This document shows, piece after piece, positions 25,529 through 34,136 of a stretch of DNA of 64,000 nucleotides; position 1 is the stretch's first letter; each line of letters opens with the position of its first letter. The position numbers were made by a program, and so were the translations under genes. The notes below the pieces were generated by a model, which made no database searches, was not told the DNA's origin, and saw only the letters and a program-made list of their open reading frames with translations. The stretch spans positions 358,616 to 422,615 of the forward strand of contig NZ_BEWC01000006.1 in the NCBI RefSeq assembly GCF_003112575.1. The letters run 5' to 3'. This stretch comes from Streptomyces ardesiacus (GTDB lineage Bacteria; Actinomycetota; Actinomycetes; Streptomycetales; Streptomycetaceae).

Positions 25529-25934
25529 GCGGTGCGGTACCTCCCATGGGCTTCTCGTCGTCCGGTTAGACCCGGAACCCGGCCTTCTGGTTGTCCGTGT
25601 CCGATTGCGATGTGGTCACGACCGGGCAGAGCGCGCGGCAACGGTCATGTCCGGTCACCCTGTTCCTTCGCTGATTTCCTGACTTGTCGACTCACGGGCA
25701 CGGTGGCGAAGCCCGCTCCGTCCGCTCAACCCCAGCTCGCTGCGGCCGACTTGGGACCGCGGCAGCGGTCGCCGCCCCGGAGGACCCCGTGCTTCGGGCG
25801 GTTCGATTCCGTGGGCCGCGGGGCGTGACTCCCGCCACGGATCGCCCGTTGTCCTTGCATGAGCCGGGACCCGCCCGGATCACGGCCCGGGAGCCACCCG
25901 GTCCGGCCACGCACCGCATCCGAGGGAGCCACCC
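25529..25934. other. 406-bp intergenic region between divergent genes
   Basis: No convincing gene or RNA found. The right half (25690-25900) is very GC-rich with several short dyads. A TTCGATTCC T-loop-like string at 25801-25809 has no tRNA around it. It presumably holds the promoters of the two divergent flanking genes. Confidence 0.4.
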
Positions 25935-26732
25935 GTGCCGCGCATGCTCGACGTCAGCGACGACGTACGCGCCGAGATCGGCGACGAAGAAGCCGACCGC
26001 CTGCTGGCCGGGGAGTCCGCCCCGGGCAGCTACGACTGCACGTCCTGCCGCACTCCCGGCGACTGTGAGCAGGAGCGCACCAGCACCGTCCTGTTCATCG
26101 GGGACGAGACCGCCGTGCTCGCCTTCGCCCACGCCGGCTGCCTGCCCTCGCAGGTCGTCAAGGTCACCGAGGAGCAGCTCCAGGGGGCCGTGCGGTCCAT
26201 CAGCGCCGACCAGGCCCGCTCCGAGCCCGCTCCCGCCGCCCCGCAGAAGGCCTCGCCCGAGCAGGCCGTGCTCGGGGTGACCAGCGGACTCATCCTGATC
26301 GCGGGGGAGCTGCACCCGGCCCTCGTGGTGGAGCCGACCTCTCCCATCGCCCGCCCCGGCACCACCGGCGCCGGCGACGACTTCCTGCCGCTGCTGATCG
26401 AGCAGGGCTTCATGCCGGTCACCGAGCTGGCGTCCGCCCCGGCCGTGCTGCACGGCTGGTCGGTCCTGCTCGCGATGGGCCAGCTCCACGCGGTGCTCCA
26501 GCCGGGGACCAACGGGGGCAGGCCGGTGGCCTGGTGGCAGGCGCACCAGCCGCTCCAGGTCACCGAGGGCTGGCGCACGGCGGCCAACAAGCACCAGCAG
26601 GTGCTGATGTTCGCCGCGCCCGTCGGGTCGATCGGCCGGCAGCCGCGCGAGGACCTGCTGCGGGACGCGCTGGACAAGGCGGCGGCCAACGGACAGCTCG
26701 TCGCGGCGGCCCTGCCGCTGGCCGGAACCTGA
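25935..26732 (+). CDS. Uncharacterised cytoplasmic protein with N-terminal Cys motif
   Basis: A 265-residue protein that I cannot assign to a named family. Residues 30-50 contain SYDCTSCRTPGDCEQE with three Cys, which with C69 (HAGCLPSQ) could bind a metal. A Pro/Ala linker near residue 100 separates this from a C-terminal alpha/beta domain (SGLILIAGELHPALVVE, EQGFMPVTELASAPAVLHGW). No membrane segment or signal. GTG 25935 has GAGGGAG six bases upstream; ATG 25944 is possible. Found in synteny between unknown genes; function not predictable. Confidence 0.75.
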   Translation: MPRMLDVSDDVRAEIGDEEADRLLAGESAPGSYDCTSCRTPGDCEQERTSTVLFIGDETAVLAFAHAGCLPSQVVKVTEEQLQGAVRSISADQARSEPAPAAPQKASPEQAVLGVTSGLILIAGELHPALVVEPTSPIARPGTTGAGDDFLPLLIEQGFMPVTELASAPAVLHGWSVLLAMGQLHAVLQPGTNGGRPVAWWQAHQPLQVTEGWRTAANKHQQVLMFAAPVGSIGRQPREDLLRDALDKAAANGQLVAAALPLAGT

Positions 26733-26805
26733 CCCCGTTCACGCGGCTGCCGGACGGCCGTCACCCGGGCCGCATCCCTTCCCGCGCGAGGTCGTTTGGA
26801 CATAC

Positions 26806-27099
26806 GTGTACGCATACGACGCCTTCCACCGCCACGGCGGCCCCTCGGCCACGCCGATCTACGACGCGCTCTACGCCGAGTACGTCAGGTCCTTCCGATC
26901 GCTGCCGGGCGATCGCAGCGGCGAGGAGGAGCTGGCCTTCACGGCCTTCCGGAGCATCCCGCGCGGCAGAAGCGGCTACGGCGCCTACAGTGCGGGGGCC
27001 CAGAGCGCCCGCGTCGGCCAGCAGTCGGTGTGGCAGCGCGTCAGCGGCACGCACCACGTCCCGGCCGCGCTGCCACCGGCCCCGCGGTCCGGAACCTGA
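26806..27099 (+). CDS. Small uncharacterised protein
   Basis: A 97-residue protein with an aromatic N-terminus (MYAYDAFHRHGG) and a Ser/Arg/Gly middle (FRSIPRGRSGYGAYSAG). No known domain. Codon third positions are GC-rich as in neighbouring genes and it ends just before a strong terminator, which supports it as real. The GTG start has only GGA six bases upstream. Function unknown. Confidence 0.55.
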   Translation: MYAYDAFHRHGGPSATPIYDALYAEYVRSFRSLPGDRSGEEELAFTAFRSIPRGRSGYGAYSAGAQSARVGQQSVWQRVSGTHHVPAALPPAPRSGT

Positions 27100-27115
27100 C
27101 CGCCGGTCCACTGAC

Positions 27116-27153
27116 GTGAGAGGGGCGCCCCCGGCCGGGGGCGCCCCTCTCAC
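27116..27153. terminator. Perfect bidirectional terminator hairpin
   Basis: A perfect 17-bp stem, gtgagaggggcgccccc with gggggcgcccctctcac, around a four-base loop ggcc. It lies between the convergent small gene and der and can stop both. Confidence 0.9.
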
Positions 27154-27166
27154 ATGCCGTACGTCC

Positions 27167-28645
27167 CTACTTCTTCTTGGCACCGCGCTTCTCGCGCACC
27201 CGCACGGAGATGTGGATCGGCGTCCCCTCGAAGCCGAACTCCTCGCGCAGCCGGCGCTCGATGAAGCGCCGGTAGCCCGCCTCGATGAAGCCGGAGGCGA
27301 AGAGCACGAACCGCGGGGGCTTGGTGCCCGCCTGGGTGCCGAAGAGGATGCGCGGCTGCTTGCCGCCCCGCACCGGGTGCGGGTGGGCGGCGACCAGCTC
27401 GCCGAGGAAGGCGTTGAGCCGGCCCGTCGGGACGCGGGTCTCCCAGCCGGCCAGGGCGGTCTCGATCGCGGGGACCAGCTTCTCCATGTGGCGGCCGGTC
27501 TGCGCCGAGACGTTCACCCGCGGTGCCCACGCCACCTGGCCCAGCTCGGTCTCGATCTCCCGCTCCAGGTAGTAGCGGCGCTCCTCGTCGAGGGTGTCCC
27601 ACTTGTTGTAGGCGACGACGATCGCGCGGCCCGCCTCGACGGCCATGGTGACGATCCGCTGGTCCTGGACGGAGATCGACTCGGAGGCGTCGATGAGGAC
27701 GACGGCCACCTCCGCCTTCTCGACGGCGGCGGCGGTGCGCAGCGAGGCGTAGTAGTCGGCGCCCTGCTGGAGGTGGACGCGCTTGCGGATGCCCGCCGTG
27801 TCGACGAACTTCCAGGTGACGCCGCCCAGCTCGATCAGCTCGTCGACCGGGTCGCGGGTGGTGCCGGCCAGTTCGTTGACGACGACGCGCTCCTCGCCGG
27901 CCACCTTGTTCAGCAGCGAGGACTTGCCGACGTTGGGGCGGCCGATCAGGGCGATGCGGCGCGGGCCGCCGAGGGCGGCGCCGAAGGTCTGCGCCGGGGC
28001 CTCGGGCAGGGCCTCCAGGACCCTGTCCAGCATGTCGCCGGTGCCGCGGCCGTGCAGCGCGGAGACGGGGTGCGGCTCGCCCAGGCCCAGCGACCACAGG
28101 TAGGAGGCGTCGGCCTCGCCGCTGGGGCCGTCGACCTTGTTGGCGCACAGCACGACGGGCTTGCCGGCCTTGCGCAGCAGCCGGACCACGGCCTCGTCGG
28201 TGTCGGTGGCGCCGACCTTGGCGTCCACGACGAAGACGACGGCGTCGGCGGCCTCGATGGCGTACTCGGCCTGCGCGGCCACGGAGGCGTCGATGCCGAG
28301 GACGTCCTGCTCCCAGCCGCCGGTGTCGACGACCTTGAAGCGGCGGCCGGCCCACTCGGCCTCGTAGGTGACGCGGTCGCGGGTGACGCCGGGCTTGTCC
28401 TCGACGACGGCCTCGCGGCGGCCGATGATGCGGTTCACGAGGGTCGACTTGCCGACATTGGGGCGGCCGACGACGGCGAGGACCGGCAGCGGGCCGTGCC
28501 CGGCCTCCTCGATCGCGCCCTCGACCTCCTCGATGTCGAAGCCCTCTTCGGCGGCCAGCTCCATGAACTGTGCGTACTCGGCGTCGCCGAGCGCCCCGTG
28601 GTCGTGCTCCTCGCCCGAGCCCTCGGGGTGGATGTGGTCGTTCAT
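27167..28645 (-). CDS. der: Ribosome assembly GTPase Der (EngA)
   Basis: A 492-residue double GTPase. An acidic head of about 50 residues (His/Glu-rich) precedes the first G domain with GRPNVGKST, DTGGWE and NKVD; the second repeats GRPNVGKSS, DTAGI and NKWD; a KH-like domain with the basic tail KRGAKKK closes the protein. Der binds the large ribosomal subunit late in assembly. ATG 28645 has GAGGT nine bases upstream. It is the last gene of the leftward run aroH-tyrA-cmk-plsC-der and is followed by the bidirectional terminator. The acidic head is longer than in E. coli. Confidence 0.97.
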   Translation of the reverse strand: MNDHIHPEGSGEEHDHGALGDAEYAQFMELAAEEGFDIEEVEGAIEEAGHGPLPVLAVVGRPNVGKSTLVNRIIGRREAVVEDKPGVTRDRVTYEAEWAGRRFKVVDTGGWEQDVLGIDASVAAQAEYAIEAADAVVFVVDAKVGATDTDEAVVRLLRKAGKPVVLCANKVDGPSGEADASYLWSLGLGEPHPVSALHGRGTGDMLDRVLEALPEAPAQTFGAALGGPRRIALIGRPNVGKSSLLNKVAGEERVVVNELAGTTRDPVDELIELGGVTWKFVDTAGIRKRVHLQQGADYYASLRTAAAVEKAEVAVVLIDASESISVQDQRIVTMAVEAGRAIVVAYNKWDTLDEERRYYLEREIETELGQVAWAPRVNVSAQTGRHMEKLVPAIETALAGWETRVPTGRLNAFLGELVAAHPHPVRGGKQPRILFGTQAGTKPPRFVLFASGFIEAGYRRFIERRLREEFGFEGTPIHISVRVREKRGAKKK

Positions 28646-28719
28646 GAAGTCCGTACCTCGTTCATCGTGGTGATCGGTGGAACACCCCTGTACCGGGTGA
28701 TCCACTACTCAAGTGTCAC

Positions 28720-29382
28720 TCAGCGCCCGGTGAGGCGCCTGGCGTTTTCCAGGTGCGCGGTGAGCTGCTTCTGGATGCGTTCGGTGGCCTCGTCCAGCGC
28801 CTTGCGGGTGCGCCGTCCGCTGCCGTCGCCCGCCTCGAAGGGGTCGCCGAAGACGACGTCCACGCGCGAGCGCAGCGGGGGCAGCGCCTTTATCAACCGT
28901 CCGGGGCGGTCCGTGCTTCCCAGCACCGCCACCGGGACGATAGGGGCGCCGCTGCGCACCGCGAAGTAGGCGAGCCCGGCGCGCAGCGAGGCGAAGTCGC
29001 CCTCGCCCCGGGTGCCCTCCGGGAAGATGCCCAGCACCCCGCCCTCGGCGAGCACGCCGAGGGCCTGTCCTATGGCGGTGCGGTCGGTGGAGTGGCGGTC
29101 CACCTTGAGCTGGCCGATGCCGGTGAGGAAGCGTCCGAGCGGGCCGACGAACGCCTCCTTCTTGATCAGGAAGTGCGTGGGCCGGGGCGCGACGCCCATG
29201 ACCATGGGGCCGTCGATGTTGTGCGCGTGGTTGACGGCGTAGATCACGGGGCCGGAGGCGGGCACCCGCCAGGCGCCGAGGACGCGCGGCTTCCACAGCC
29301 CGTACATCAGGCCGACGCCGATGCGCCGGCCGACCTCGGCGCCCTTCTCCGAGGGGACGGGCGCTGCGGAGGACGTGGTCAC
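28720..29382 (-). CDS. 1-acyl-sn-glycerol-3-phosphate acyltransferase (PlsC family)
   Basis: A 220-residue acyltransferase. The catalytic HX4D motif is NHAHNID near residue 52, and the glycerophosphate-binding FPEGTRGEG lies near residue 120. It transfers a fatty acyl chain to lysophosphatidate in phospholipid synthesis, on the inner membrane face. GTG 29382 overlaps the cmk stop as GTGA, so it is coupled to cmk. Located in the conserved actinobacterial cmk-plsC-der block. Confidence 0.93.
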   Translation of the reverse strand: MTTSSAAPVPSEKGAEVGRRIGVGLMYGLWKPRVLGAWRVPASGPVIYAVNHAHNIDGPMVMGVAPRPTHFLIKKEAFVGPLGRFLTGIGQLKVDRHSTDRTAIGQALGVLAEGGVLGIFPEGTRGEGDFASLRAGLAYFAVRSGAPIVPVAVLGSTDRPGRLIKALPPLRSRVDVVFGDPFEAGDGSGRRTRKALDEATERIQKQLTAHLENARRLTGR

Positions 29383-30074
29383 TTCCCCGCCCGCTTCTCC
29401 TCGACGAGGGTGACGACGCACTCGATGACCTGCGCGAGGGTGAGGGCGGTGGTGTCCACCTCGACCGCGTCGTCGGCCTTGGCCAGCGGGGAGGTCTTGC
29501 GGGTGGAGTCGGCCGCGTCCCGCTTGATCAGGGCCTCGCGGGTGGCGTGGACGTCGGCGCCCTTCAGCTCGCCGCTGCGGCGGGCGGCGCGGGCCTCCGC
29601 CGAGGCGGTGAGGAAGATCTTGAGGTCGGCGTCCGGGAGCACGGTGGTGCCGATGTCGCGGCCCTCGACGACGATGCCGAGCGGCGCGGCGGCGGCGATG
29701 GAACGCTGCAGCTCCGTGATCCGGGCCCGGATCTCGGGTACGGCGCTGACCGCGCTGACCTTGGAGGTGACCTCCTGGGTGCGGATCGGGCCGGCCACGT
29801 CCACGCCGTCGACGGTGATGGTCGGGTCGGCCGGGTCGGTGCCGGAGACGATCTCGGGCTTGCCGGCCGCGGCGGCGACGGCGTGCGGGTCGTCGGTGTC
29901 GATGCCGTTGGTCACCATCCACCAGGTGATCGCCCGGTACTGGGCACCGGTGTCCAGGTAGCTGAGGCCGAGCTGTGCGGCCACGGCCTTCGACGTGCTC
30001 GACTTGCCCGTGCCGGAGGGGCCGTCGATGGCGACAATCACGGCCGGGGCGGTCGGGGCGGCGCCGTTTTCCAC
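29379..30074 (-). CDS. cmk: Cytidylate kinase
   Basis: A 231-residue CMP kinase, the usual size. The P-loop IDGPSGTGKSS is at residues 14-24, YLDTGAQYRAITW is the nucleotide-binding start of the NMP domain, and VEGRDIGTTVLPDADLKIFL and KRDAADSTRKTSPL complete the family signature. It phosphorylates CMP and dCMP. GTG 30074 with AGGAAGG upstream gives the right length; the open frame upstream is Arg/Pro-rich and runs into the MITE-like element, so it is not coding. Confidence 0.95.
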   Translation of the reverse strand: MENGAAPTAPAVIVAIDGPSGTGKSSTSKAVAAQLGLSYLDTGAQYRAITWWMVTNGIDTDDPHAVAAAAGKPEIVSGTDPADPTITVDGVDVAGPIRTQEVTSKVSAVSAVPEIRARITELQRSIAAAAPLGIVVEGRDIGTTVLPDADLKIFLTASAEARAARRSGELKGADVHATREALIKRDAADSTRKTSPLAKADDAVEVDTTALTLAQVIECVVTLVEEKRAGK

Positions 30075-30136
30075 GGGGGGACACCTTCCTGGTGCGGTGC
30101 GGTGGGTGGTGTGCGGGACGCGAGCGCGTCCCGCAC

Positions 30137-30312
30137 AGGGCCTGTCCGGTGATTCCCGTCGTCCGCCCGGAGGTCGGGCCCGGCGGCGTCCGGTGCGTGC
30201 GATCGCAAGGCGCCGGAGCGCCCTCGTGGCGGAACCACGCGGGCGATTCGGCAACGCGGCGAGCGTGCGTGCCAGGCGACGCCGGGCAGACGGGAATCAT
30301 CAGACAGGCCCT
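30137..30312. mobile_element. MITE-like element with 24-bp terminal inverted repeats
   Basis: The ends 30137-30160 and 30289-30312 are inverted copies of each other with two mismatches: both read agggcctgtc then a variable G-rich step then tgattcccgtc inward. The 128 bp between are non-coding with further dyads (gcgatcgc). Total length 176 bp. It sits between the tyrA stop and the cmk start, inside an otherwise tightly packed operon. No transposase is present, so it would be a non-autonomous element; no clear target duplication is visible apart from CA/TA next to the ends. Confidence 0.6.
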
Positions 30313-30361
30313 AGGTTACCGGGCCGGGCAGACCCCTCCGACAGGCGTCCGCAGGCCCCGG

Positions 30362-31447
30362 TCACTGCCGGATCGCCCAGCCCCGCTCCTTCAGGGCCGC
30401 CGTGAGGACGGCGGCGGCCCTGGGCTCCACCATGAGCTGCACCAGGCCCGCCTGCTGCCCGGTCGCGTGCTCGATCCGTACGTCCTCGACGTTGACCCCG
30501 GCCCGTCCCGCGTCCGCGAAGATGCGGGCGAGCTGGCCCGGCTGGTCGTCGATGAGGACGGCCACCGTCTCGTAGGCCCGCGGGGCGGACCCGTGCTTGC
30601 CGGGGACGCGGACCTGTCCGGCGTTGCCGCGCCGCAGCACCTCGGCGATGCCGGTGCCGCCCTCGCGGCGCTTGTCCTCGTCGGCGGACTGCAGGGCGCG
30701 CAGGGCCCGTACCGTCTCCTCCAGGTCGGCGGCGACGTCGGTGAGCAGGTCGGCGACCGGCCCCGGGTTGGCGGAGAGGATGTCGATCCACATCCGGGGG
30801 TCGGAGGCGGCGATCCGGGTCACGTCGCGGATGCCCTGCCCGCACAGCCGTACCGCGGCCTCCTCGGCGTGCTCCAGGCGCGCGGCGACCATGCTGGAGA
30901 CCAGGTGCGGCATGTGGGAGACGAGGGCCACGGCGCGGTCGTGGGCGTCGGCGTCCATCACGACCGGCACCGCGCGGCAGTGCGAGACCAGCTCCAGGGC
31001 GAGGTTCAGCACCTCGGTGTCGGTGTCCCGGGTCGGGGTCAGCACCCAGGGGCGGCCCTCGAAGAGGTCGGCGGTGGCGGCCAGCGGCCCCGACTTCTCG
31101 CGGCCGGACATGGGATGGGTGCCGATGTACGCGGCGAGGTCCAGCCCGCGCGCCTCCAGTTCCCGGCGGGGGCCGCCCTTGACGCTGGCGACGTCGATGT
31201 AGCCGCGGGCGACGCCGCGCCCCATGGCGTCGGCGAGCACGTCGGCCACCAGGGCGGGCGGGGCGGCGACGATCGCGAGGTCGACCGGCCCGTCGGGGGC
31301 CCCGTCGGTGCCGGCGCCGAGCGCGGCGGCGGTGCGGGCCTGCTCGGGGTCGTGGTCGGCGAGGTGGACGGCGACGCCCCGCGCGGTGAGGGCGAGGGCG
31401 GCGGAGGTGCCGATGAGGCCGGTTCCGATGACGAGTGCGGTTCTCAC
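30362..31447 (-). CDS. tyrA: Prephenate dehydrogenase with C-terminal ACT domain
   Basis: A 361-residue enzyme. The NAD-binding start is ALVIGTGLIGTSAALAL, the active-site segment is GTHPMSGREKSGP, and DAHDRAVALVSHMPHLVSS carries catalytic and substrate-binding residues. Residues about 280-360 (VLIDDQPGQLARIFADAG) are an ACT domain for tyrosine feedback control. It converts prephenate to 4-hydroxyphenylpyruvate. The GTG start overlaps the aroH stop as GTGA. The MITE-like element follows its stop. Confidence 0.95.
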   Translation of the reverse strand: MRTALVIGTGLIGTSAALALTARGVAVHLADHDPEQARTAAALGAGTDGAPDGPVDLAIVAAPPALVADVLADAMGRGVARGYIDVASVKGGPRRELEARGLDLAAYIGTHPMSGREKSGPLAATADLFEGRPWVLTPTRDTDTEVLNLALELVSHCRAVPVVMDADAHDRAVALVSHMPHLVSSMVAARLEHAEEAAVRLCGQGIRDVTRIAASDPRMWIDILSANPGPVADLLTDVAADLEETVRALRALQSADEDKRREGGTGIAEVLRRGNAGQVRVPGKHGSAPRAYETVAVLIDDQPGQLARIFADAGRAGVNVEDVRIEHATGQQAGLVQLMVEPRAAAVLTAALKERGWAIRQ

Positions 31448-31806
31448 TGGGCGATGTCCTTGCGCAGGGCAGCGGCGGCGCCGAGGTAGACGTGGGCGAT
31501 CTCGGCGCGGGGCCGGTCGGACTCGATGTGGGCGAGGACCCGGACGACGCGGGGCATGGCGCCCTCGACGTCCAGTTCCTGGGCGCAGATCAGCGGCACG
31601 TCGGTGATGCCCAGCCCGCGGGCAGCGGCGGCCGGGAAGTCGCTGTGCAGGTCGGGGGTGGCGGTGAACCACAGGCTGATCAGGTCGTCGACCGCCAGGC
31701 CGTTGCGCTCCATGAGGGCGGTCAGCAGGGCCGCGACCTGCTCGTCCATGTGCCCGGCCTCGTCCCGCTCCAGTTGGACGGCGCCCCGGACCGCTCGTAC
31801 CGCCAC
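31444..31806 (-). CDS. aroH: Chorismate mutase, AroH type
   Basis: A 120-residue trimeric AroH-fold mutase, matching the Bacillus enzyme along its length: AVRAVRGAVQLERDE with the active-site Arg, SLWFTATPDLHSDFPA, ICAQELDVEGAMPRVVRVL and IAHVYLGAAAALR with catalytic Arg, Glu and Tyr. It turns chorismate into prephenate for the coupled TyrA. GTG 31806 has AAGGAG seven bases upstream. First gene of the leftward operon; a hexanucleotide repeat lies 20 bp upstream in the leader. Confidence 0.95.
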   Translation of the reverse strand: MAVRAVRGAVQLERDEAGHMDEQVAALLTALMERNGLAVDDLISLWFTATPDLHSDFPAAAARGLGITDVPLICAQELDVEGAMPRVVRVLAHIESDRPRAEIAHVYLGAAAALRKDIAQ

Positions 31807-31825
31807 GGCGATGCTCCTTGCTGAC

Positions 31826-31862
<37 letters not shown>

Positions 31863-31979
31863 ACGCGTGTACCGGTTCTTGGTCCGTCCAGCCTAGTCAG
31901 CCCGCCGCGTACCGGCCCGCGGCGCCCGGCCCCTGAGACGCCGGCCCCGCCGCCTGGCCCCCTCCCCCGGAGTTGCGGC

Positions 31980-32070
31980 ATGACCGAGCCCCCGACCCGC
32001 CGTACGGTCCTCCGCTGCACGGGCGCGGGCGCGGTGGCGCTCGGCGCGGGCTGCGGCGGATCGCGGTGGA
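31980..32070 (+). pseudogene. Signal-peptide remnant of a Tat-exported lipoprotein/Rieske-like gene
   Basis: ATG 31980 has a good ribosome site (GGAG, seven bases) and encodes TEPPTRRTVLRCTGAGAVAL followed by GAGCGG: a twin-arginine signal with a lipobox-like Cys, as in Streptomyces Rieske-type lipoproteins. After about 30 codons any similarity ends and the frame runs without a stop into the nucleotidyltransferase. It looks like the head of a deleted gene left in frame. A real fusion protein of 296 residues cannot be excluded, but nucleotidyltransferases are cytoplasmic. Confidence 0.5.
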
Positions 32071-32117
32071 GGGAAATTCGGTCCGCCTGGCGTGAGCCGC
32101 CCGCGTACGCTCCCGCC

Positions 32118-32870
32118 ATGCGCCCCGAGACGCCCGAGACCCTGGTCCGCGACCACACGATCTACTCCTGTGTCATGGGTTCGCGGGCCTTCGGGCTGGC
32201 GACGGAGGACAGCGACACGGACCGCCGCGGCGTCTTCCTCGCTCCGACCGAGCTGTACTGGCGCTTCGAGAAGCCGCCGACGCACGTGGAGGGGCCCGCG
32301 GAGGAGCAGTTCAGCTGGGAGCTGGAGCGCTTCTGCGAGCTGGCCCTGCGCGCCAACCCGAACATCCTTGAGTGTCTGCACTCCCCGCTGGTGGACTCCG
32401 TGGACGACACCGGCCTCGAACTGCTCTCCCTCCGCGAGGCGTTCCTCTCCCGCCGGGCCTACGAGACGTTCACCCGTTACGCGCAGGGCCAGCGCCACAA
32501 GCTCGACGCCGGCGTACGCACCCACGGCGCCCCGCGCTGGAAGCACGCGATGCACCTGTTGCGGCTCCTGACCAGCGCCCGTGACCTGCTGCGCACCGGC
32601 GTCCTGACGATCGACGTGGGCGACGAGCGGGAGTCGCTGCTCGCCGTGAAGCGCGGCGAGGTGCCCTGGCGGGAGGTGGAGGCGCGGATGAACCGCCTGG
32701 CGCGGGAGGGCGAGGAGGCGGCCCGGCACAGCCCCCTCCCCGACGAACCGGACCGGCGCCGGGTCGAGGACTTCCTGGTCCGTACCCGCCGCGCCTCAGC
32801 GCTCCAGCCGGGTCCGTACGGCGAAGTCGTGCAGGGCGTCGTCCGCGGTCGGGGCGTCGGGGAGCGCTGA
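32118..32870 (+). CDS. Predicted nucleotidyltransferase (COG3541/YcgL-like)
   Basis: A 250-residue pol-beta-superfamily nucleotidyltransferase. The active-site segment is VMGSRAFGLATEDSDTDRRG, with the GS and D-x-D metal ligands; RFCELALRANPNILECLHSP is typical of the COG3541 group. Substrate unknown. ATG 32118 is preceded by tacgct at 32106-32111, fitting a leaderless start. The last 25 codons read antisense through the remains of a convergent paralogue and look like a run-on after loss of the original stop. Confidence 0.75.
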   Translation: MRPETPETLVRDHTIYSCVMGSRAFGLATEDSDTDRRGVFLAPTELYWRFEKPPTHVEGPAEEQFSWELERFCELALRANPNILECLHSPLVDSVDDTGLELLSLREAFLSRRAYETFTRYAQGQRHKLDAGVRTHGAPRWKHAMHLLRLLTSARDLLRTGVLTIDVGDERESLLAVKRGEVPWREVEARMNRLAREGEEAARHSPLPDEPDRRRVEDFLVRTRRASALQPGPYGEVVQGVVRGRGVGER

Positions 32871-33080
32871 CGCGGCCCGCGCCTCGTCCAGCACGCCGTG
32901 CAGCCGCTCCACGTCGGCCGCCACGCGCGCGGTCGACGTCCGCGCCCCCCGTGCTCCCGCTCGGCCTTGGCGGCGATCAGCTCGGGCAACTGCTCCAGCA
33001 CGTAGCCGTTGCGGCGGAGCACCAGCCGGACGAACGTGCGCAGGTCGTGCGTGACCAGGTCCCTCTCGACGCCGTCCCGG
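32796..33080 (-). pseudogene. Decayed second nucleotidyltransferase gene
   Basis: On the minus strand pieces of a related nucleotidyltransferase can be read: DLVTHDLRTFVRLVLRRNGY then VLEQLP, a jump to ELIAAKAEREHGG, and after a frame change VERLHGVLDEARAASALPD and ALHDFAVRTRLER before a stop at 32796. The N-terminal catalytic part is missing, the middle is deleted near 32980, and a frameshift lies near 32940. It begins right after the ADP-ribosylglycohydrolase stop and overlaps the 3' end of the intact convergent paralogue. Translation of this region in one frame gives no full protein. Confidence 0.6.
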
Positions 33081-33113
33081 TCCCCCGTCCGCGACCTGGC
33101 GTCGGTCGTGCGC

Positions 33114-34136
33114 TCAAGCGTCCCAGAGCGCTCCCAGGGCCAGCAGGTCGTCCCGGTACTCGATGCGGTCGGCCCACTCGGCGGGCCATGCGTCGGCCCC
33201 CAGGTGCGCGCCCGCGAAGGCGCCCGCGAGACAGGCGATGGAGTCGGAGTCGCCGGAGGTGCAGGCGGCGCGGCGCAGGGCGGTGAGCGGCTCGTCGACG
33301 AAGAGGAGGAAGCAGAGCAGGCCGGTCGCCAGGGCCTCCTCGGCGATCCAGCCCTCGCCGGTGGCCAGGCACGGGTCGGTCTCGGGCGAGACGGTGCGCA
33401 CCGCTTCCTGGAGCCGGTCGAGCATCGCCAGGCACTCGTCCCAGCCGCGCGCGACGAAGTGCTCGGGCGTCGGGTCCTGGGCGCGGCTCCACAGGTCGCC
33501 GAGCCAGCGCTCGTGGTAGCGGGTGCGGTTGTCGTAGGCGTACGAGCGCAGCAGCCCGACCAGGCCGGTCGGCTCGGCGCCCTCGGCGAGCAGCCGCACG
33601 GCGTGCGCGGTGAGGTCGGAGGCGGCGAGCGCGGTGGGGTGCCCGTGGGTGAGCGCGGACTGCAACTGGGCGGCGCCCGCGCGCTGTTCGTCGCTCAGTC
33701 CGGGGACGAGCCCGACGGGCGCGACGCGCATGTTGGCGCCGCAGCCCTTGGAGTGGATCTGGGAGGCGTCCTGCCAGGGGCGGTCCGTGCGCTCCAGGAG
33801 GCCGCAGGCCCTGAGGCAGGTGTTGCCCGGGGCCCGGTTGTTCTCGGGCGAGCGGTTCCAGGCGATGAACTCCCGCCGTACGGGTTCCGTCATCGCCCCG
33901 GGCGCGAGGACTCCCCGGTCCATGGCCGTCCGCAGCCCCTTCCCCAGGGCCAGCGTCATCTGGGTGTCGTCGGTGACGATCGCGGGCCGGGGCAGTTCCA
34001 TCCCGCGCCAGGGACCGCACTTGGCGAGGATCGAGGGGACGTCGTTGAACTCCGTGGGGAAGCCCAGCGCGTCGCCGAGGGCGAGGCCGGTGAGCGCTCC
34101 GGTGGCGGCGCGCTTGGTGCCGGTGGTCGTGGTCAT
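33114..34136 (-). CDS. ADP-ribosylglycohydrolase family protein
   Basis: A 340-residue DraG/ARH-type enzyme. The metal-binding segments are ALGDALGFPTEFND, IVTDDTQMTLALGKGL and SGDSDSIACLAGAFAGAHLG. The family removes ADP-ribose from proteins, DNA or small molecules with Mg ions. ATG 34136 overlaps the stop of the NUDIX gene as ATGA, so the two are co-translated. The pairing with an ADP-ribose-linked NUDIX protein suggests NAD or ADP-ribose turnover; protein target unknown. Confidence 0.92.
   Translation of the reverse strand: MTTTTGTKRAATGALTGLALGDALGFPTEFNDVPSILAKCGPWRGMELPRPAIVTDDTQMTLALGKGLRTAMDRGVLAPGAMTEPVRREFIAWNRSPENNRAPGNTCLRACGLLERTDRPWQDASQIHSKGCGANMRVAPVGLVPGLSDEQRAGAAQLQSALTHGHPTALAASDLTAHAVRLLAEGAEPTGLVGLLRSYAYDNRTRYHERWLGDLWSRAQDPTPEHFVARGWDECLAMLDRLQEAVRTVSPETDPCLATGEGWIAEEALATGLLCFLLFVDEPLTALRRAACTSGDSDSIACLAGAFAGAHLGADAWPAEWADRIEYRDDLLALGALWDA

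Noticed and set aside
25797..25814. tRNA T-arm-like string with TTCGATTCC
   Set aside because: Only four weak pairs form around it, and no acceptor stem, anticodon arm or D arm can be drawn on either side.
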